Shown here piece by piece: positions 1-9,312 of a DNA stretch of 64,000 nucleotides. The DNA is from Roseospira marina (lineage in GTDB: Bacteria > Pseudomonadota > Alphaproteobacteria > Rhodospirillales > Rhodospirillaceae). The notes below the pieces were generated by a model, which was not told where the DNA came from, searched no databases, and saw nothing but the letters and a program-made list of their open reading frames with translations. Position 1 is the stretch's first letter, and every line of letters begins with the position of its first letter. The stretch is taken from positions 62,001 to 126,000 of the forward strand of contig NZ_JACIGJ010000004.1 in assembly GCF_014197855.1 (NCBI RefSeq), given 5' to 3'. The translations under genes were made by a program, and so were the position numbers.

Positions 1-107
1 CGGGAGAAGAGTAGGGCGGAACGGGCCACTGCACCGGAACAAACCGCTTTCCTCCGGGCGGAGGCCAGCGTATGAGAGGGGCCCGCGCGCGGACCCCTCA
101 ACGAGAC

Positions 108-132
108 GGTCCCGGTGGGACCCAGGCTTTTT
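108..132 (+). terminator. Hairpin with T-run ahead of rplS
   Basis: A GGTCCC / GGGACC stem with a GGT loop is followed after five bases by TTTTT. It has the form of a short intrinsic terminator or attenuator and lies about 60 bases before the rplS start, in what is probably the leader of the gene. It could end an upstream transcript or regulate L19 expression; the sequence does not decide. Confidence 0.4.
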
Positions 133-193
133 AGCCCCAAAACCCTGTAGCCAATGAAAACCAACCAAGATTGATGCGAAAGGATCCCGGATC

Positions 194-631
194 ATGAACC
201 TCATTGAGCAGCTCGAAAAAGAGCAGATGGACAAGGCCCTCGAGGCACGCGGCGTGCCCGAGTTCGCGCCCGGTGACACCGTCAAGGTTCACCTGAAGGT
301 CGTCGAGGGCACCCGCAGCCGTATTCAGGTCTACGAGGGCGTTGTGATCGCCCGTCGGAATGCGGCCTTCAACAGCACCTTCACGGTGCGCAAGATTTCC
401 TTCGGCGAGGGCGTGGAGCGCGTGTTCCCGCTGTACGCGCCGACCATCGACCGGATCGAGGTCGTTCGTCGCGGTAAAGTCCGGCGCGCGAAGCTGTACT
501 ACCTGCGCGGCCGTCGCGGCCGGTCGGCCCGCATCGTCGAGGACGGCACCGCCACGCAGAAGGCGCTGTCGCACGAGCGGCAGGTCAGCAAGGAGCGCAA
601 GGAAGCCGCCACCGCCGCCAAGGGCGAGTAA
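194..631 (+). CDS. rplS: 50S ribosomal protein L19
   Basis: L19 sits at the interface of the 30S and 50S ribosomal subunits. The 145-residue product has the family core: an N-terminal helix, then [13 protein letters not shown], the EGVVIARRN segment, and a basic SARIVE stretch. After about residue 115 comes a Lys/Glu/Ala-rich tail that makes it longer than the enteric protein of about 115 residues; such tails are common in alphaproteobacteria. AAGGAT lies 8 bases before the ATG. An intrinsic terminator follows. The usual upstream partner trmD would lie off the left edge. Confidence 0.97.
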   Translation: MNLIEQLEKEQMDKALEARGVPEFAPGDTVKVHLKVVEGTRSRIQVYEGVVIARRNAAFNSTFTVRKISFGEGVERVFPLYAPTIDRIEVVRRGKVRRAKLYYLRGRRGRSARIVEDGTATQKALSHERQVSKERKEAATAAKGE

Positions 632-664
632 CGCGCGCGCGGCATCCGCGTTTGCGGCTGTGTT

Positions 665-703
665 CGACCCCGCCCGGCGGCGTTCGCCTGGCGGGGTCGT
701 TTG
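665..703 (+). terminator. Rho-independent terminator of rplS
   Basis: A perfect ten-base stem, CGACCCCGCC paired with GGCGGGGTCG, starts about 35 bases after the rplS stop and is followed by a short T-containing stretch. It separates rplS from leuC. Confidence 0.75.
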
Positions 704-867
704 CGTTCGGGCCCCCATGGTGCGCGCCCGTCGGTTCCCGTCCGTCGGTTCGCAGCCGCCGGGCGGCACCTGCGGGTCCGCCGTGTCTTGCCCGGTGCGC
801 GGCGTCGTGGCATGACTGCCCCACTTCATAAACACTAGAGACCATTGATCCGAGGAGCCCCCGCGCC

Positions 868-2268
868 ATGGCCAGTACGCTGTTCGACAAGATCTGGGCA
901 AGTCACCTGATCGAGCGTCAGGAGGATGGCACCTGCCTGATCTACATCGACCGTCACATGGTCCATGAGGTGACCAGCCCGCAGGCCTTCGAGGGGCTGC
1001 GTCTGGCCGGTCGCCCCGTGCGGGTGCCGAAGGCGACGCTCGCGGTGGCGGATCACAACGTGCCGACCACCGACCGGAGCAAGGGCATCAGCGACCCCGA
1101 AAGTGCCCTCCAGGTCCAGACGCTGGAGGATAACTGCCGCGACTTCGGCGTCGAATACCTGTCGATGACCGATATCCGTCAGGGCATCGTGCACATCGTC
1201 GGGCCGGAGCAGGGCTTCACGCTGCCGGGGGCCACCATCGTCTGTGGCGACTCCCACACCGCGACCCATGGCGCCTTTGGCGCGCTGGCGTTCGGCATCG
1301 GGACGTCGGAGGTCGAGCACGTCCTGGCCACCCAGACGCTGCGCCAGATGCCGGCCAAGAACATGCGCGTGCGCATCGACGGGCAGGTCGGGCCGGGCGT
1401 GACGGCCAAGGACATCGTGCTCGCCATCATCGGCACCATCGGCACCGCCGGCGGCACCGGCTACGTCATCGAGTACGCGGGCGAGGCCATTCAGGCACTG
1501 TCGATGGAAGGCCGCATGACGGTCTGCAACATGAGCATCGAGGCGGGCGCCCGCGCCGGCCTGATCGCGCCGGACGAGACCACGTTCGCCTATATGCAGG
1601 GCCGTCCGCTGGCGCCGAAGGGCGCCGCCTGGGAGGCGGCCGTCACCTGGTGGAAGACGCTCAAGACCGATCCGGACGCGACCTTCGACAAGGAAGTCGT
1701 GATCGACGCCACCACCATCGTGCCGCAGGTGACCTGGGGCACGAGCCCGGAGAACGTCCTGCCGATCACCGCCACCGTGCCCGATCCGGCCGCGGAGAGC
1801 GATCCGAGCCGGCGCGCGACCATTGAACGGGCGTTGGCCTACATGGGCCTGACCGCCGGCATGAAGCTGACGGACATCGCGGTGGATCGGGTGTTCATCG
1901 GCTCCTGCACCAACGGCCGCATCGAGGACCTGCGCGCGGCCGCCGCCCTGGCCAAGGGCCGTAAGGTGGCCGACAGCGTGAGCGCCATGGTCGTGCCCGG
2001 GTCCGGGCTGGTGAAGGAGCAGGCGGAGGCCGAGGGCCTGGACGCCATTTTCACCGAGGCCGGGTTCGAGTGGCGCGAGCCGGGCTGTTCCATGTGTCTG
2101 GCCATGAATGCCGACCGGCTGGCGCCCGGCGAGCGGTGTGCCTCCACCTCCAACCGCAATTTCGAGGGCCGGCAGGGCCGGGGCGGTCGCACCCACCTTG
2201 TGAGTCCGGAAATGGCGGTGGCCGCCGCCATCACGGGCCACCTGACCGACGCCCGCGATTTGGCGTAA
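868..2268 (+). CDS. leuC: 3-isopropylmalate dehydratase, large subunit
   Basis: LeuC carries the 4Fe-4S cluster of isopropylmalate isomerase, which converts 2- to 3-isopropylmalate in leucine synthesis together with the small subunit LeuD. The 466-residue length matches the family. The cluster ligands Cys347 (GSCTNGR), Cys407 and Cys410 (GCSMC) are at the canonical positions. GAGGAG precedes the ATG by about 10 bases. The partner leuD does not follow, and neither leuD nor leuB is in the window. leuA, the first gene of the pathway, is 34 kb away under separate control. Confidence 0.97.
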   Translation: MASTLFDKIWASHLIERQEDGTCLIYIDRHMVHEVTSPQAFEGLRLAGRPVRVPKATLAVADHNVPTTDRSKGISDPESALQVQTLEDNCRDFGVEYLSMTDIRQGIVHIVGPEQGFTLPGATIVCGDSHTATHGAFGALAFGIGTSEVEHVLATQTLRQMPAKNMRVRIDGQVGPGVTAKDIVLAIIGTIGTAGGTGYVIEYAGEAIQALSMEGRMTVCNMSIEAGARAGLIAPDETTFAYMQGRPLAPKGAAWEAAVTWWKTLKTDPDATFDKEVVIDATTIVPQVTWGTSPENVLPITATVPDPAAESDPSRRATIERALAYMGLTAGMKLTDIAVDRVFIGSCTNGRIEDLRAAAALAKGRKVADSVSAMVVPGSGLVKEQAEAEGLDAIFTEAGFEWREPGCSMCLAMNADRLAPGERCASTSNRNFEGRQGRGGRTHLVSPEMAVAAAITGHLTDARDLA

Positions 2269-2281
2269 CCCGATACCGGGC

Positions 2282-2304
2282 GGGGGAGCCTACGCGGCTC
2301 CCCC
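2282..2304 (+). terminator. Stem-loop after leuC
   Basis: GGGGGAGCC and GGCTCCCCC form a perfect nine-base stem with a TACGC loop, 13 bases after the leuC stop. No T-run follows, so it may be a transcript-stabilising 3' hairpin or a weak terminator. Confidence 0.55.
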
Positions 2305-2420
2305 CGGCTCACCACCGATTGCGGCCTGTCAACGACTCCCATTCGCATCGCGTGCTACCGTTTCGGGATGATCGGGCGTCCCGTGTGGGGCGCCCTCGCC
2401 TGATGCATGGGAGATTTATC

Positions 2421-2918
2421 ATGGTGATGTCCGGGCGATGGGGCGGCGGGTTGGTCCTGGCCCTCGCTCTGGCGGTTTTCGCCGGGGTCGTGAGCGCCGG
2501 GACGGCCGAGGCTGCGGCCCCCACGGTTCGTGTGGACCTGCGATGCAATGGACCCGACGGGCCCCGTGATGTCCGCGCCTGTCTGGACGGCGCGACCCTG
2601 GAGGTCGGCCGCGCCGGCATCATCACGATCTATCAGACCGAGGATGTGGTGGCTCTGGGCGACCCGTCCACCGGCCATTTGAGCCTGTCCCTGCCCAAGG
2701 ACTTCCGCGTCCGGGCGCAGAATCGGGGCGCCGACACCCGCCTGAGCCTGACCGTTGCCGCGCCGTCGGGCAAGACGGTCTACGAGGCCGCCGCCGGCCA
2801 TTATGAGTGGGTGCAGTACACCCACTGCGGCCCGCAGGTGGAGCCGACGTGCCGCCAGTACAACTATGGCAAGGACGGCCGGGTCCGCCCCCGCTACAGC
2901 GACTCGGCCACGCACTGA
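2421..2918 (+). CDS. Secreted protein of unknown function
   Basis: I do not recognise a family. The 165-residue product starts with a clear Sec signal peptide: a short basic start, a hydrophobic Leu/Ala/Val run at about 10-27, and cleavage likely after the Ala-rich stretch near residue 34 (inferred). The mature part is about 130 residues, likely beta-rich. It has four Cys: one pair near its start and one pair near its end, consistent with periplasmic disulfides. The start follows GGGAG with a 7-base spacer. It lies in tandem with leuC and convergent with the lipoprotein gene at 2983. Confidence 0.7.
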   Translation: MVMSGRWGGGLVLALALAVFAGVVSAGTAEAAAPTVRVDLRCNGPDGPRDVRACLDGATLEVGRAGIITIYQTEDVVALGDPSTGHLSLSLPKDFRVRAQNRGADTRLSLTVAAPSGKTVYEAAAGHYEWVQYTHCGPQVEPTCRQYNYGKDGRVRPRYSDSATH

Positions 2919-2982
2919 GCGGGCCCGACCTGAGAGGCTATGCCCCGGGGGGCGAGTCGGTCTTGGGGCTCCGGCGTTGCGG

Positions 2983-3822
2983 CTACGGATTGATCCCGTT
3001 GGTGCCGACGGCCAGCCGGAATCGCACCTCCGTGGCCGCGTCGTAGCGGTCCATGACCGCGGGGTTCGCGTGGCGCGGCTCGTCGGCCGGTGTGCGCAGG
3101 GGGATCCCTGTGCCGTCGCGCGCGGCCAGCAGGGCCGGAAACGTCAGCGTGTCATAGCCCCCGTTCGGGCCTCCGTTCGGGTGCGCCCAGACCTGGAACG
3201 CGACCGCGCCATTCTGACAGCCGACCGCGAGCCACCAGTAGTCCTGAGAGCGCAGTTGCGTGCCGGCCGGCGCCGGGGCCCCGAGTCCGTCGCGAGCCAA
3301 GGCGGCGCGAACGGCGGCGGCGTCCGCGGGGGCCAGAGTCGTTTGCCGGATCTCCCCGGCCCAGGGCGCGAACACGCGCGACGGATTGCTGAACTCGAAG
3401 GTCGTCTGATTCGTCGGCCCGCCGATGACCCGAGTCCGCAGCCGCGCCGCGCCGGCGGGCGCTCCGCCGCTCAGAAATGGATCGGCGGCGACCATCTCAT
3501 AGACCCGAATCCGCTTGCTGTAATTGGCGTTGTGGACCAGCCGGAGGTGGTCGGGCGCCCCTGGGCCACATGTCGCGCGGATGTCGTCGCCGTTCAGGAA
3601 CGAGAACCACGTCAGTTTGCGGGTGACCGGATTGGATATATCTCCCGTCGAGGTGCAGGCCGCCACGGCCCCCAGGATCCCGCCAAAGGTTATAGCGGCG
3701 AGCACGCGACCCGCGGGCCCGCGTCGCGCCAGCGTCGGTGTCGACCGACCGACACCCCCAATCGGTAGTCCGCGCCAGTTTCGCGTCCCCAACATTTTGA
3801 AAATTCTATGGCCGCGTCCCAT
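2983..3822 (-). CDS. Putative lipoprotein
   Basis: The 279-residue product has a basic N-terminus, a hydrophobic stretch at about 40-54 and a lipobox-like LGAVAAC with Cys at about residue 56, so it is probably lipid-anchored. The N-terminal part before the hydrophobic stretch is long for a lipoprotein signal; a start at the tenth codon would shorten it only slightly and lacks a ribosome-binding site. The mature region has no domain I recognise. It is read divergently from the carboxypeptidase gene at 4139 and convergently with the secreted protein at 2421. Confidence 0.6.
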   Translation of the reverse strand: MGRGHRIFKMLGTRNWRGLPIGGVGRSTPTLARRGPAGRVLAAITFGGILGAVAACTSTGDISNPVTRKLTWFSFLNGDDIRATCGPGAPDHLRLVHNANYSKRIRVYEMVAADPFLSGGAPAGAARLRTRVIGGPTNQTTFEFSNPSRVFAPWAGEIRQTTLAPADAAAVRAALARDGLGAPAPAGTQLRSQDYWWLAVGCQNGAVAFQVWAHPNGGPNGGYDTLTFPALLAARDGTGIPLRTPADEPRHANPAVMDRYDAATEVRFRLAVGTNGINP

Positions 3823-4138
3823 CGTGTGTACATCCTCGATCCGGAGGGCGGAGCGCCCCGTTCGCGCAAAGAGATTCTTTCTGTAAAACGAAACGCCTAT
3901 GGACAGCCACTCACCGATTTTCTATGGTAAGCGCAGTTGCTCTTTGAATCCGCTCAAAATTATGTGTCGGTCGTAAGGCTGATCGGAGAGAGCGGACAGA
4001 GCGCTGCCGAACCCGTGCCCATACACCCGGATCGGGGGCGCCAGTCGCGTGCTCACGCTGTCGTGTCGCATTGCGTCCCGTCCTTTTCGTCCCGTGGCAT
4101 GCGCTCCATGGCATGCTCCCGTCGCGCAGGAGGCCGCC
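3823..4138. other. Divergent intergenic region
   Basis: This 316-base region separates the lipoprotein gene from the carboxypeptidase gene. The part from about 3865 to 3985 is AT-rich for this genome and presumably carries both promoters, but no convincing -35/-10 pair or operator is visible. An upstream in-frame GTG at 4049 was not chosen for the carboxypeptidase. Confidence 0.5.
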
Positions 4139-5542
4139 GTGTCCTCGTCGCCGTCTTCATCCCCGTTGCGGCCTTCGTTCGTCCGGCTGTGCGCCGCGCT
4201 GTCGATCGGGCTGATGCTGGTGTTCATGTTGCCTGGAGAGGCGTCGGCCCGCTACGCCTCGATCGTCGTGGATGCGGCATCCGGGCGGATCGTGCACGCC
4301 CGGCACATCGACACGCGGCTGTATCCCGCGTCGATGACCAAGATGATGACTCTTTACCTGCTGTTCGAGGCCCTCGACACGGGCAAACTGTCGCTCGATT
4401 CGCGGTTGCCCGTCTCGGCGCGGGCGGCGGGGCAGCCCCCGACCAAGCTGGGGCTTCCGGCGGGGTCGACCATCGCCGTGCGCGATGCCATCCGCGCGCT
4501 CGTCACGCGATCAGCGAACGATATCGCCACGGTCGTGGCGGAGGCCGTGGGCACGACCGAGGTCAACTTCGCGCGCATGATGACGGCCAAGGCCCGCTCT
4601 CTGGGCATGCGGAACACGACCTTCCTCAATGCCTCCGGCTTGCCCAACAGCGGCCAGAAGAGCACCGCGCGCGATATGGCGATCCTGTCCTTGTCGCTGA
4701 TGCGCCACTTCCCGCACTACTACCACTATTTCGGAACGGAGTCGTTCCGCTACGGCAACCGCACCATTGGGACCCACAACCACCTGATGAAGCGCTACAG
4801 CGGCGCAGACGGTCTCAAAACCGGCTACATCCGGGCGTCCGGGTTCAACATCGCGTTCTCCGCGACGCGGAACGGCCGTCGGCTGATCGGAGTCGTGTTC
4901 GGCGGCCGTAGTGCCCGCAGCCGGGACGATCACATGGCGGAGCTGATGGACTCCGGCTTCCGGACCATCGTGCAGGCTGGCTACAGCCCGAACAGCGGCG
5001 ATCGCATCCGCGTTGTCGCGCGGCCGGATCTCCCCTCCGGGGTGGCGCCGATTCCGCCGGCTCTTCCCCCGGGCAAGATCGCGGAACCGCAGATCGCGGC
5101 GGTGCCGACAACCGGGCTCACCGACGTGATCGAACGGCTCGTGGTCATGCCGAAGCCCGATCCCGTGGGCGGGGAGGGCGACGCCACGACGACGGCTGCC
5201 ATGATCGTGCCGGCGCCCCGTCCGGATCCGGCTGCGGCTCAGGACGGGGCGGCGACCGGGCCGGAGACGCCCGGCACGTGGGGCATTCAGGTCGGGGCGT
5301 TCAGTTCCCTGACCTCGGCGGAGGCAGCCGCGCGCGACGCGGCGGGGCTGCTCGCGGCGCGTCCGGCGGGCATCAAGGTGCGTGTGATCCCGCACGGGAT
5401 TCACGAGGGCAAGGTCTACCGCGCCCGGCTGCTGGGCATGGATTCCGAGGAGCAGGCCCGGGACGCCTGCCGGGACCTGCGCGCGCGTCAGCGGTCGTGC
5501 CTCGTGGTCGTGCCGAAGGGCTGGACGGTGGCCTCGCGCTGA
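4139..5542 (+). CDS. D-alanyl-D-alanine carboxypeptidase with SPOR domain
   Basis: A PBP5/6-type (S11) serine peptidase that trims the terminal D-Ala of peptidoglycan pentapeptides in the periplasm. All three catalytic motifs are present: SMTK at 65-68, SAN at 125-127 and KTG at 227-229. The N-terminus has a signal peptide ending near EASA at residue 37. A Pro-rich linker leads to a C-terminal SPOR domain at about 380-455 (WGIQVGAF... KVYRARLLG), which binds denuded glycan at division sites. The chosen GTG start has AGGAGG five bases upstream. It ends eight bases from the convergent ptsI gene. Confidence 0.9.
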   Translation: MSSSPSSSPLRPSFVRLCAALSIGLMLVFMLPGEASARYASIVVDAASGRIVHARHIDTRLYPASMTKMMTLYLLFEALDTGKLSLDSRLPVSARAAGQPPTKLGLPAGSTIAVRDAIRALVTRSANDIATVVAEAVGTTEVNFARMMTAKARSLGMRNTTFLNASGLPNSGQKSTARDMAILSLSLMRHFPHYYHYFGTESFRYGNRTIGTHNHLMKRYSGADGLKTGYIRASGFNIAFSATRNGRRLIGVVFGGRSARSRDDHMAELMDSGFRTIVQAGYSPNSGDRIRVVARPDLPSGVAPIPPALPPGKIAEPQIAAVPTTGLTDVIERLVVMPKPDPVGGEGDATTTAAMIVPAPRPDPAAAQDGAATGPETPGTWGIQVGAFSSLTSAEAAARDAAGLLAARPAGIKVRVIPHGIHEGKVYRARLLGMDSEEQARDACRDLRARQRSCLVVVPKGWTVASR

Positions 5543-5550
5543 GCGCGCCG

Positions 5551-7491
5551 CTATCGGGCGCCGCTGGTCTCGGTTTCGAACCGGTCCAGCAGCGCCGCGA
5601 TGCGGGCCGCGTCCGGCTGACCGAGGACCCAGTGGGCGAGTGTCTGGGCCTTGGCGGTGACTATGCGCCGCACCCTCTGCTTCACCGCTGGAATGGCGAA
5701 CGACGCCATCGACAGATCGCGGAGGCCCAACCCGATCAACAGGGCGGTCATGCGTGGGTCGCCCGCCATCTCTCCGCACACCGACACCGGGATTCCGGCC
5801 GCCTGGGCCGCTCCCGTGGTGAAGTGAATCAGGCGCAGCACGGCCGGGTGCAGCGGGTCGTAGAGATGCGCCACCGATTCGTCGGTGCGATCGATCGCCA
5901 GGGCGTACTGCGTCAGATCGTTGGTGCCGATGGCGAAGAACGCGGCCTCACGCGCCAGGGCGTCGGCCGACAGGGCCGCGGCTGGGACCTCGATCATCAC
6001 GCCCAGGGGCGGGATCGGGTCGGGAAGCGGCCGGCCACGGCTGCGGAAGTCGGCCACCACCTCCGCCAGGACGGCCTTGACGGCGATCAGTTCCTCGACC
6101 GTGCAGATCATCGGCACGAGAATGCGCGTTGGACCGTGCCAGGCGGCGCGCAGGATGGCCGCGAACTGCGTCCGCAGCATGTCCTTGCGCACCAGCGACA
6201 GGCGTACCGCGCGCAGGCCGAGGGCCGGGTTGGCGCTCGGCTTGATGTCCAGGGCGTCCCCCAGCTTCTCGCCCCCCAGATCGAGGGTGCGGATGGTGAC
6301 CGTGCGGCCCCGCATATGCTCCACCAGGGTCGTCAGGGCGGCGGCCTGCTCGTCCTCGGTCGGCAGGGTGTCGCGGTTCATGAACAGGAACTCGGAACGC
6401 ACGAGGCCGATGCCCTCGGCGCCCGCCTGCACCACGCTCTCGACCTCGGTCGGGAGTTCGATGTTGGCGTTCAAGTGAACCGCGATGCCGTCCCGCGTCA
6501 CCGAAGGCACGTCGCGCAGCCGTTGCAGGTTGCGCCGGGTGCGCAGGAAGCCCATCCGCCGGTCCCGGTACAGCGCCAGGGTTTCCGGGTCGGGGTCCAG
6601 GATCACGACGCCCTCGGAGCCGTCGACGATGATGCGGGCGTCGGCGTGGGCGTGGTTCATGACCCCCGCGGTCGCGACCACGGCCGGCAGGCCCAGGGAC
6701 CGGGCCATGATCGCCGTGTGGCTCTGCCGGGCGCCAAGCGCGGTGACAAGCCCACCGGTCTGGCGCGGGTTGAGCTGGGCCGTGTCGGCGGGGCTGAGCT
6801 CCTCGGCCACGATCACGCTGCCGCGCGGCAGGTTCGCAAGCCCGGTCTGGCGCGGCCGGCGTGCCAGATTCCGGATCAGGCGGCGGCCAACCTCGCGGAT
6901 GTCGTCGATTCGGGCGGCCAGATAGTCGTCCTGCATGGCGGAGAACGCGCTGATGAGGTCGGCCATTTCCCCGCGGACGGCGGCCTCGGCGTTGATTTGC
7001 CGGGCAGCGATGCGTTGGTCGACGCCCCGCACCAGCCGGGAGCCGCGCAGCATCTGCTCGTAGGCTTCGAGGATGCAGGCCAGTTCCTCACCGGCGGCGC
7101 CGGGCAGAGCGCGCGCCTTCTGGCCCAGCGCGTTCAGTTCCTTGATGGAGCGGTCCGCGGCATGGGCGAAGCGCAGCCGTTCCCGCTCGACCAGCAGCGG
7201 CGGGATCCGGTACTCCGGAATCGGGGCCAGTCCGTTGTCGTACAGATAGATGGTTCCGATGGCGAACCCGGGGCCGACGGCAACCCCCTGCAGGCGCACC
7301 ATCGGGCGGTCGTCAAGGAAGGGGGGCGCATCCTCGGCGTCGTTCGGGGGGCTCGCGCCCGCGCCCGGTCGCGATGCGGTCGGCCCCGGCCCGTCGGTGT
7401 CGGCCGTCATGTGGGCGGCGAGGGGCTCGTCCAGGTCGAGCCCCATAGGAAGCCCCATGGGGAGCCCAAGAGGGCCGACCCTAGTCCTCAT
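5551..7491 (-). CDS. ptsI: Phosphoenolpyruvate-protein phosphotransferase (enzyme I)
   Basis: Enzyme I takes phosphate from PEP and passes it to HPr. The active-site His is at 258 (ARQSHTAIMAR), and the C-terminal PEP-binding half has the SVCGEMAGDP active-site Cys motif. There is no GAF domain, so this is not the NtrP/PtsP form. About 60 residues before the conserved MVRLQGVAVGPG are Gly/Pro/Asp-rich; the start could be one of several in-frame ATGs. The stated start overlaps the end of ptsH by 11 bases. It is the last gene of the PTS operon and no sugar permease (EIIBC) is nearby, so the system is probably regulatory. Confidence 0.92.
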   Translation of the reverse strand: MRTRVGPLGLPMGLPMGLDLDEPLAAHMTADTDGPGPTASRPGAGASPPNDAEDAPPFLDDRPMVRLQGVAVGPGFAIGTIYLYDNGLAPIPEYRIPPLLVERERLRFAHAADRSIKELNALGQKARALPGAAGEELACILEAYEQMLRGSRLVRGVDQRIAARQINAEAAVRGEMADLISAFSAMQDDYLAARIDDIREVGRRLIRNLARRPRQTGLANLPRGSVIVAEELSPADTAQLNPRQTGGLVTALGARQSHTAIMARSLGLPAVVATAGVMNHAHADARIIVDGSEGVVILDPDPETLALYRDRRMGFLRTRRNLQRLRDVPSVTRDGIAVHLNANIELPTEVESVVQAGAEGIGLVRSEFLFMNRDTLPTEDEQAAALTTLVEHMRGRTVTIRTLDLGGEKLGDALDIKPSANPALGLRAVRLSLVRKDMLRTQFAAILRAAWHGPTRILVPMICTVEELIAVKAVLAEVVADFRSRGRPLPDPIPPLGVMIEVPAAALSADALAREAAFFAIGTNDLTQYALAIDRTDESVAHLYDPLHPAVLRLIHFTTGAAQAAGIPVSVCGEMAGDPRMTALLIGLGLRDLSMASFAIPAVKQRVRRIVTAKAQTLAHWVLGQPDAARIAALLDRFETETSGAR

Positions 7492-7876
7492 CGAACCGGC
7501 CCGCGATCAGGGCGACCAGCGCGTCCCGGACCGCCTGGGCCTGGGCGCCCTCGCACACGATGCGGATCACCGTACCGGGTCCGGCGGCCAGCATCATCAA
7601 GCCCATGATCGAATGCCCCGACACCTCTTGGCCCCGGCTGAACACCTTTACCGCGGCGTTGAAGCGATCGACCGTCTTCACGAACTTGGCTGCCGCGCGG
7701 GCATGTAGGCCGCGCTGATTGACGATCTCGCACTCGGCGGTGACGGCGCCCCCGGGGGCATCCGCAACCGGGAGGGACGCGACGTTCGTGTCTCCTCCGG
7801 GGCCGGCGCCGTCATCGGCGGCGCGGACAAGGGCGACGGCGACGCCCTGGGACGGGGCGGCGGGGCGTGGGCGCAC
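7481..7876 (-). CDS. ptsH: Phosphocarrier protein HPr
   Basis: HPr carries phosphate from enzyme I to EIIA. The phospho-His is His58 (RGLHARAA), and the regulatory Ser phosphorylated by HPr kinase is Ser89 (GHSIMGLMML); their 31-residue spacing equals that of His15 and Ser46 in classical HPr. About 43 residues precede the HPr core, an unusual N-terminal extension. The GTG start is supported by AGGAG seven bases upstream and begins four bases after the EIIA stop. Translation from the internal GTG near residue 45 would give a normal-length HPr and cannot be excluded. Confidence 0.92.
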   Translation of the reverse strand: MRPRPAAPSQGVAVALVRAADDGAGPGGDTNVASLPVADAPGGAVTAECEIVNQRGLHARAAAKFVKTVDRFNAAVKVFSRGQEVSGHSIMGLMMLAAGPGTVIRIVCEGAQAQAVRDALVALIAGRFDED

Positions 7877-7880
7877 GGCT

Positions 7881-8282
7881 CTACTCCTGTGTCAGCAGGC
7901 GCGAGGCCACGTTGATGTACTTGCGGCCGGCAAGCTGGGCACTGGTGACGGCTTCCGCCAGGGGCTCGGAGCCACGCACGGAGGCCAGCTTGATGAGCAT
8001 GGGAAGGTTCACGCCGGCAATGACCTCGATGCTGGCCCGATCCATGATCGAGATCGCCAGATTCGACGGTGTGCCGCCGAACATGTCGGTCAGAACGATC
8101 ACGCCCTGGCCCGTGTCGACCTGGCTGACCGCTTCGACGATGTCGGCGCGGCGCTGTTCCATGTCATCATCGGGGCCGATACAGATGGTCCCGACGTTCT
8201 TCTGTACGCCCACGACGTGCTCCAGCGCGGCGAGCATCTCCTCGGCCAGCCGGCCGTGGGTGACGAGCACCAGTCCGATCAT
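7881..8282 (-). CDS. PTS mannose/fructose-family EIIA protein
   Basis: A 133-residue EIIA of the mannose family. It accepts phosphate from HPr on His9 (VLVTHG), and the DMFGGTPSN loop is the family signature. No IIB, IIC or IID partner is present, as in other alphaproteobacterial hprK-EIIA-ptsH-ptsI operons where the phosphorylation state acts as a signal. GGGGAG lies six bases before the ATG. It is separated from rapZ by 106 bases, which may hold a promoter. Confidence 0.9.
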   Translation of the reverse strand: MIGLVLVTHGRLAEEMLAALEHVVGVQKNVGTICIGPDDDMEQRRADIVEAVSQVDTGQGVIVLTDMFGGTPSNLAISIMDRASIEVIAGVNLPMLIKLASVRGSEPLAEAVTSAQLAGRKYINVASRLLTQE

Positions 8283-8388
8283 CGGGCGCTCCCCTGGGTC
8301 AAGCGGGACCTTGTCATAGCATCCATTTCCTTATTCCCTACGCATCCGGCGGTCCGGGCGGACCGGACCGGTGTCCTCACCGCGAGGG

Positions 8389-9312
8389 CTATCGCGTGTC
8401 CAGGTCCCGATGGCGCACGGACACGCGATGGCCCCGCTCCGCCAGCCAAGCCCCCAGGCGCTCCGTAATCAGAACCGAACGATGCCGTCCGCCGGTGCAC
8501 CCGATTGCCAGTGTGAGGTAGCTTTTGCCTTCGATACCCTGGCGGAGCAAGACCACGTCGAGCAGGCCGATTAGGGCCGACCAGAAGCGGTCAAAATCTG
8601 GATCGCCCTCCACATGGGCGGCTACGGCCGCGTCCCTCCCCGTCAGCGGCCGTAATTCCGTCACATAGTGAGGATTACGCAGGAATCGGACGTCAAACAC
8701 AAGATCCGCCTCGCGCGGCAGGCCATTGCGGTAGCCAAAAGAGACCGCGGCGATTTGGAGACCCTCGCTGGCGCGGCCCAATCCTAGACGTTCCTCCAGG
8801 CGGTGCTTGAGGTCGCCGAGGGTCTGATGCGCGGTATCAACGAGAATATCGGCGCAGGCCCGCAGCGGGTCCATGCGCTCCCGCTCCAGGGCGAGGCCGT
8901 CCGCTAAGGGCCGGTCGAGCGCCAGGGGGTGGCGTCGCCGCGTTTCCGTGAACCGCTGGCGCAGCACCTCGTCGTCGCAATCGAGATACGCGACCGTGAC
9001 GTCGAGGCCGGGCCGGTCGCGCAGTTGCTGCACGGTGGACAGCAGGCGGTCGACGGTGAAATCGCGCGTCCGCACGTCGATGACGACGGCCAGCGGGCGA
9101 TCAAGCGTGCCCCCGGCGATGAGGGCGTCGAGAAGGGCGAGCGGCAAGTTGTCGACCGCTTCGTAGCCGAGGTCCTCCAGCGCCCCGAGGGCCGACGACT
9201 TGCCGGCCCCCGACATGCCGGTCAGGACCACGAGGCGTTGGGTCACGCCGGGTCCCGCACCGACGCCGTCATCCGGCGGCGCGGAGCCGGGTGGGGGCGC
9301 ATCGTCGGTCAT
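8389..9312 (-). CDS. rapZ: RapZ-family nucleotide-binding protein
   Basis: A P-loop protein of the RapZ/YvcJ family. Walker A is GMSGAGKS at 32-39, and the C-terminal RNA-binding half ends with GCTGGRHRSV. In E. coli RapZ binds the small RNAs GlmY/GlmZ to control glucosamine-6-phosphate synthase; those RNAs are not known outside enterics, so the target here is unknown. The first 20 residues are Pro/Asp/Gly-rich. The start codon overlaps the stop of hprK by four bases, indicating translational coupling. Confidence 0.93.
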   Translation of the reverse strand: MTDDAPPPGSAPPDDGVGAGPGVTQRLVVLTGMSGAGKSSALGALEDLGYEAVDNLPLALLDALIAGGTLDRPLAVVIDVRTRDFTVDRLLSTVQQLRDRPGLDVTVAYLDCDDEVLRQRFTETRRRHPLALDRPLADGLALERERMDPLRACADILVDTAHQTLGDLKHRLEERLGLGRASEGLQIAAVSFGYRNGLPREADLVFDVRFLRNPHYVTELRPLTGRDAAVAAHVEGDPDFDRFWSALIGLLDVVLLRQGIEGKSYLTLAIGCTGGRHRSVLITERLGAWLAERGHRVSVRHRDLDTR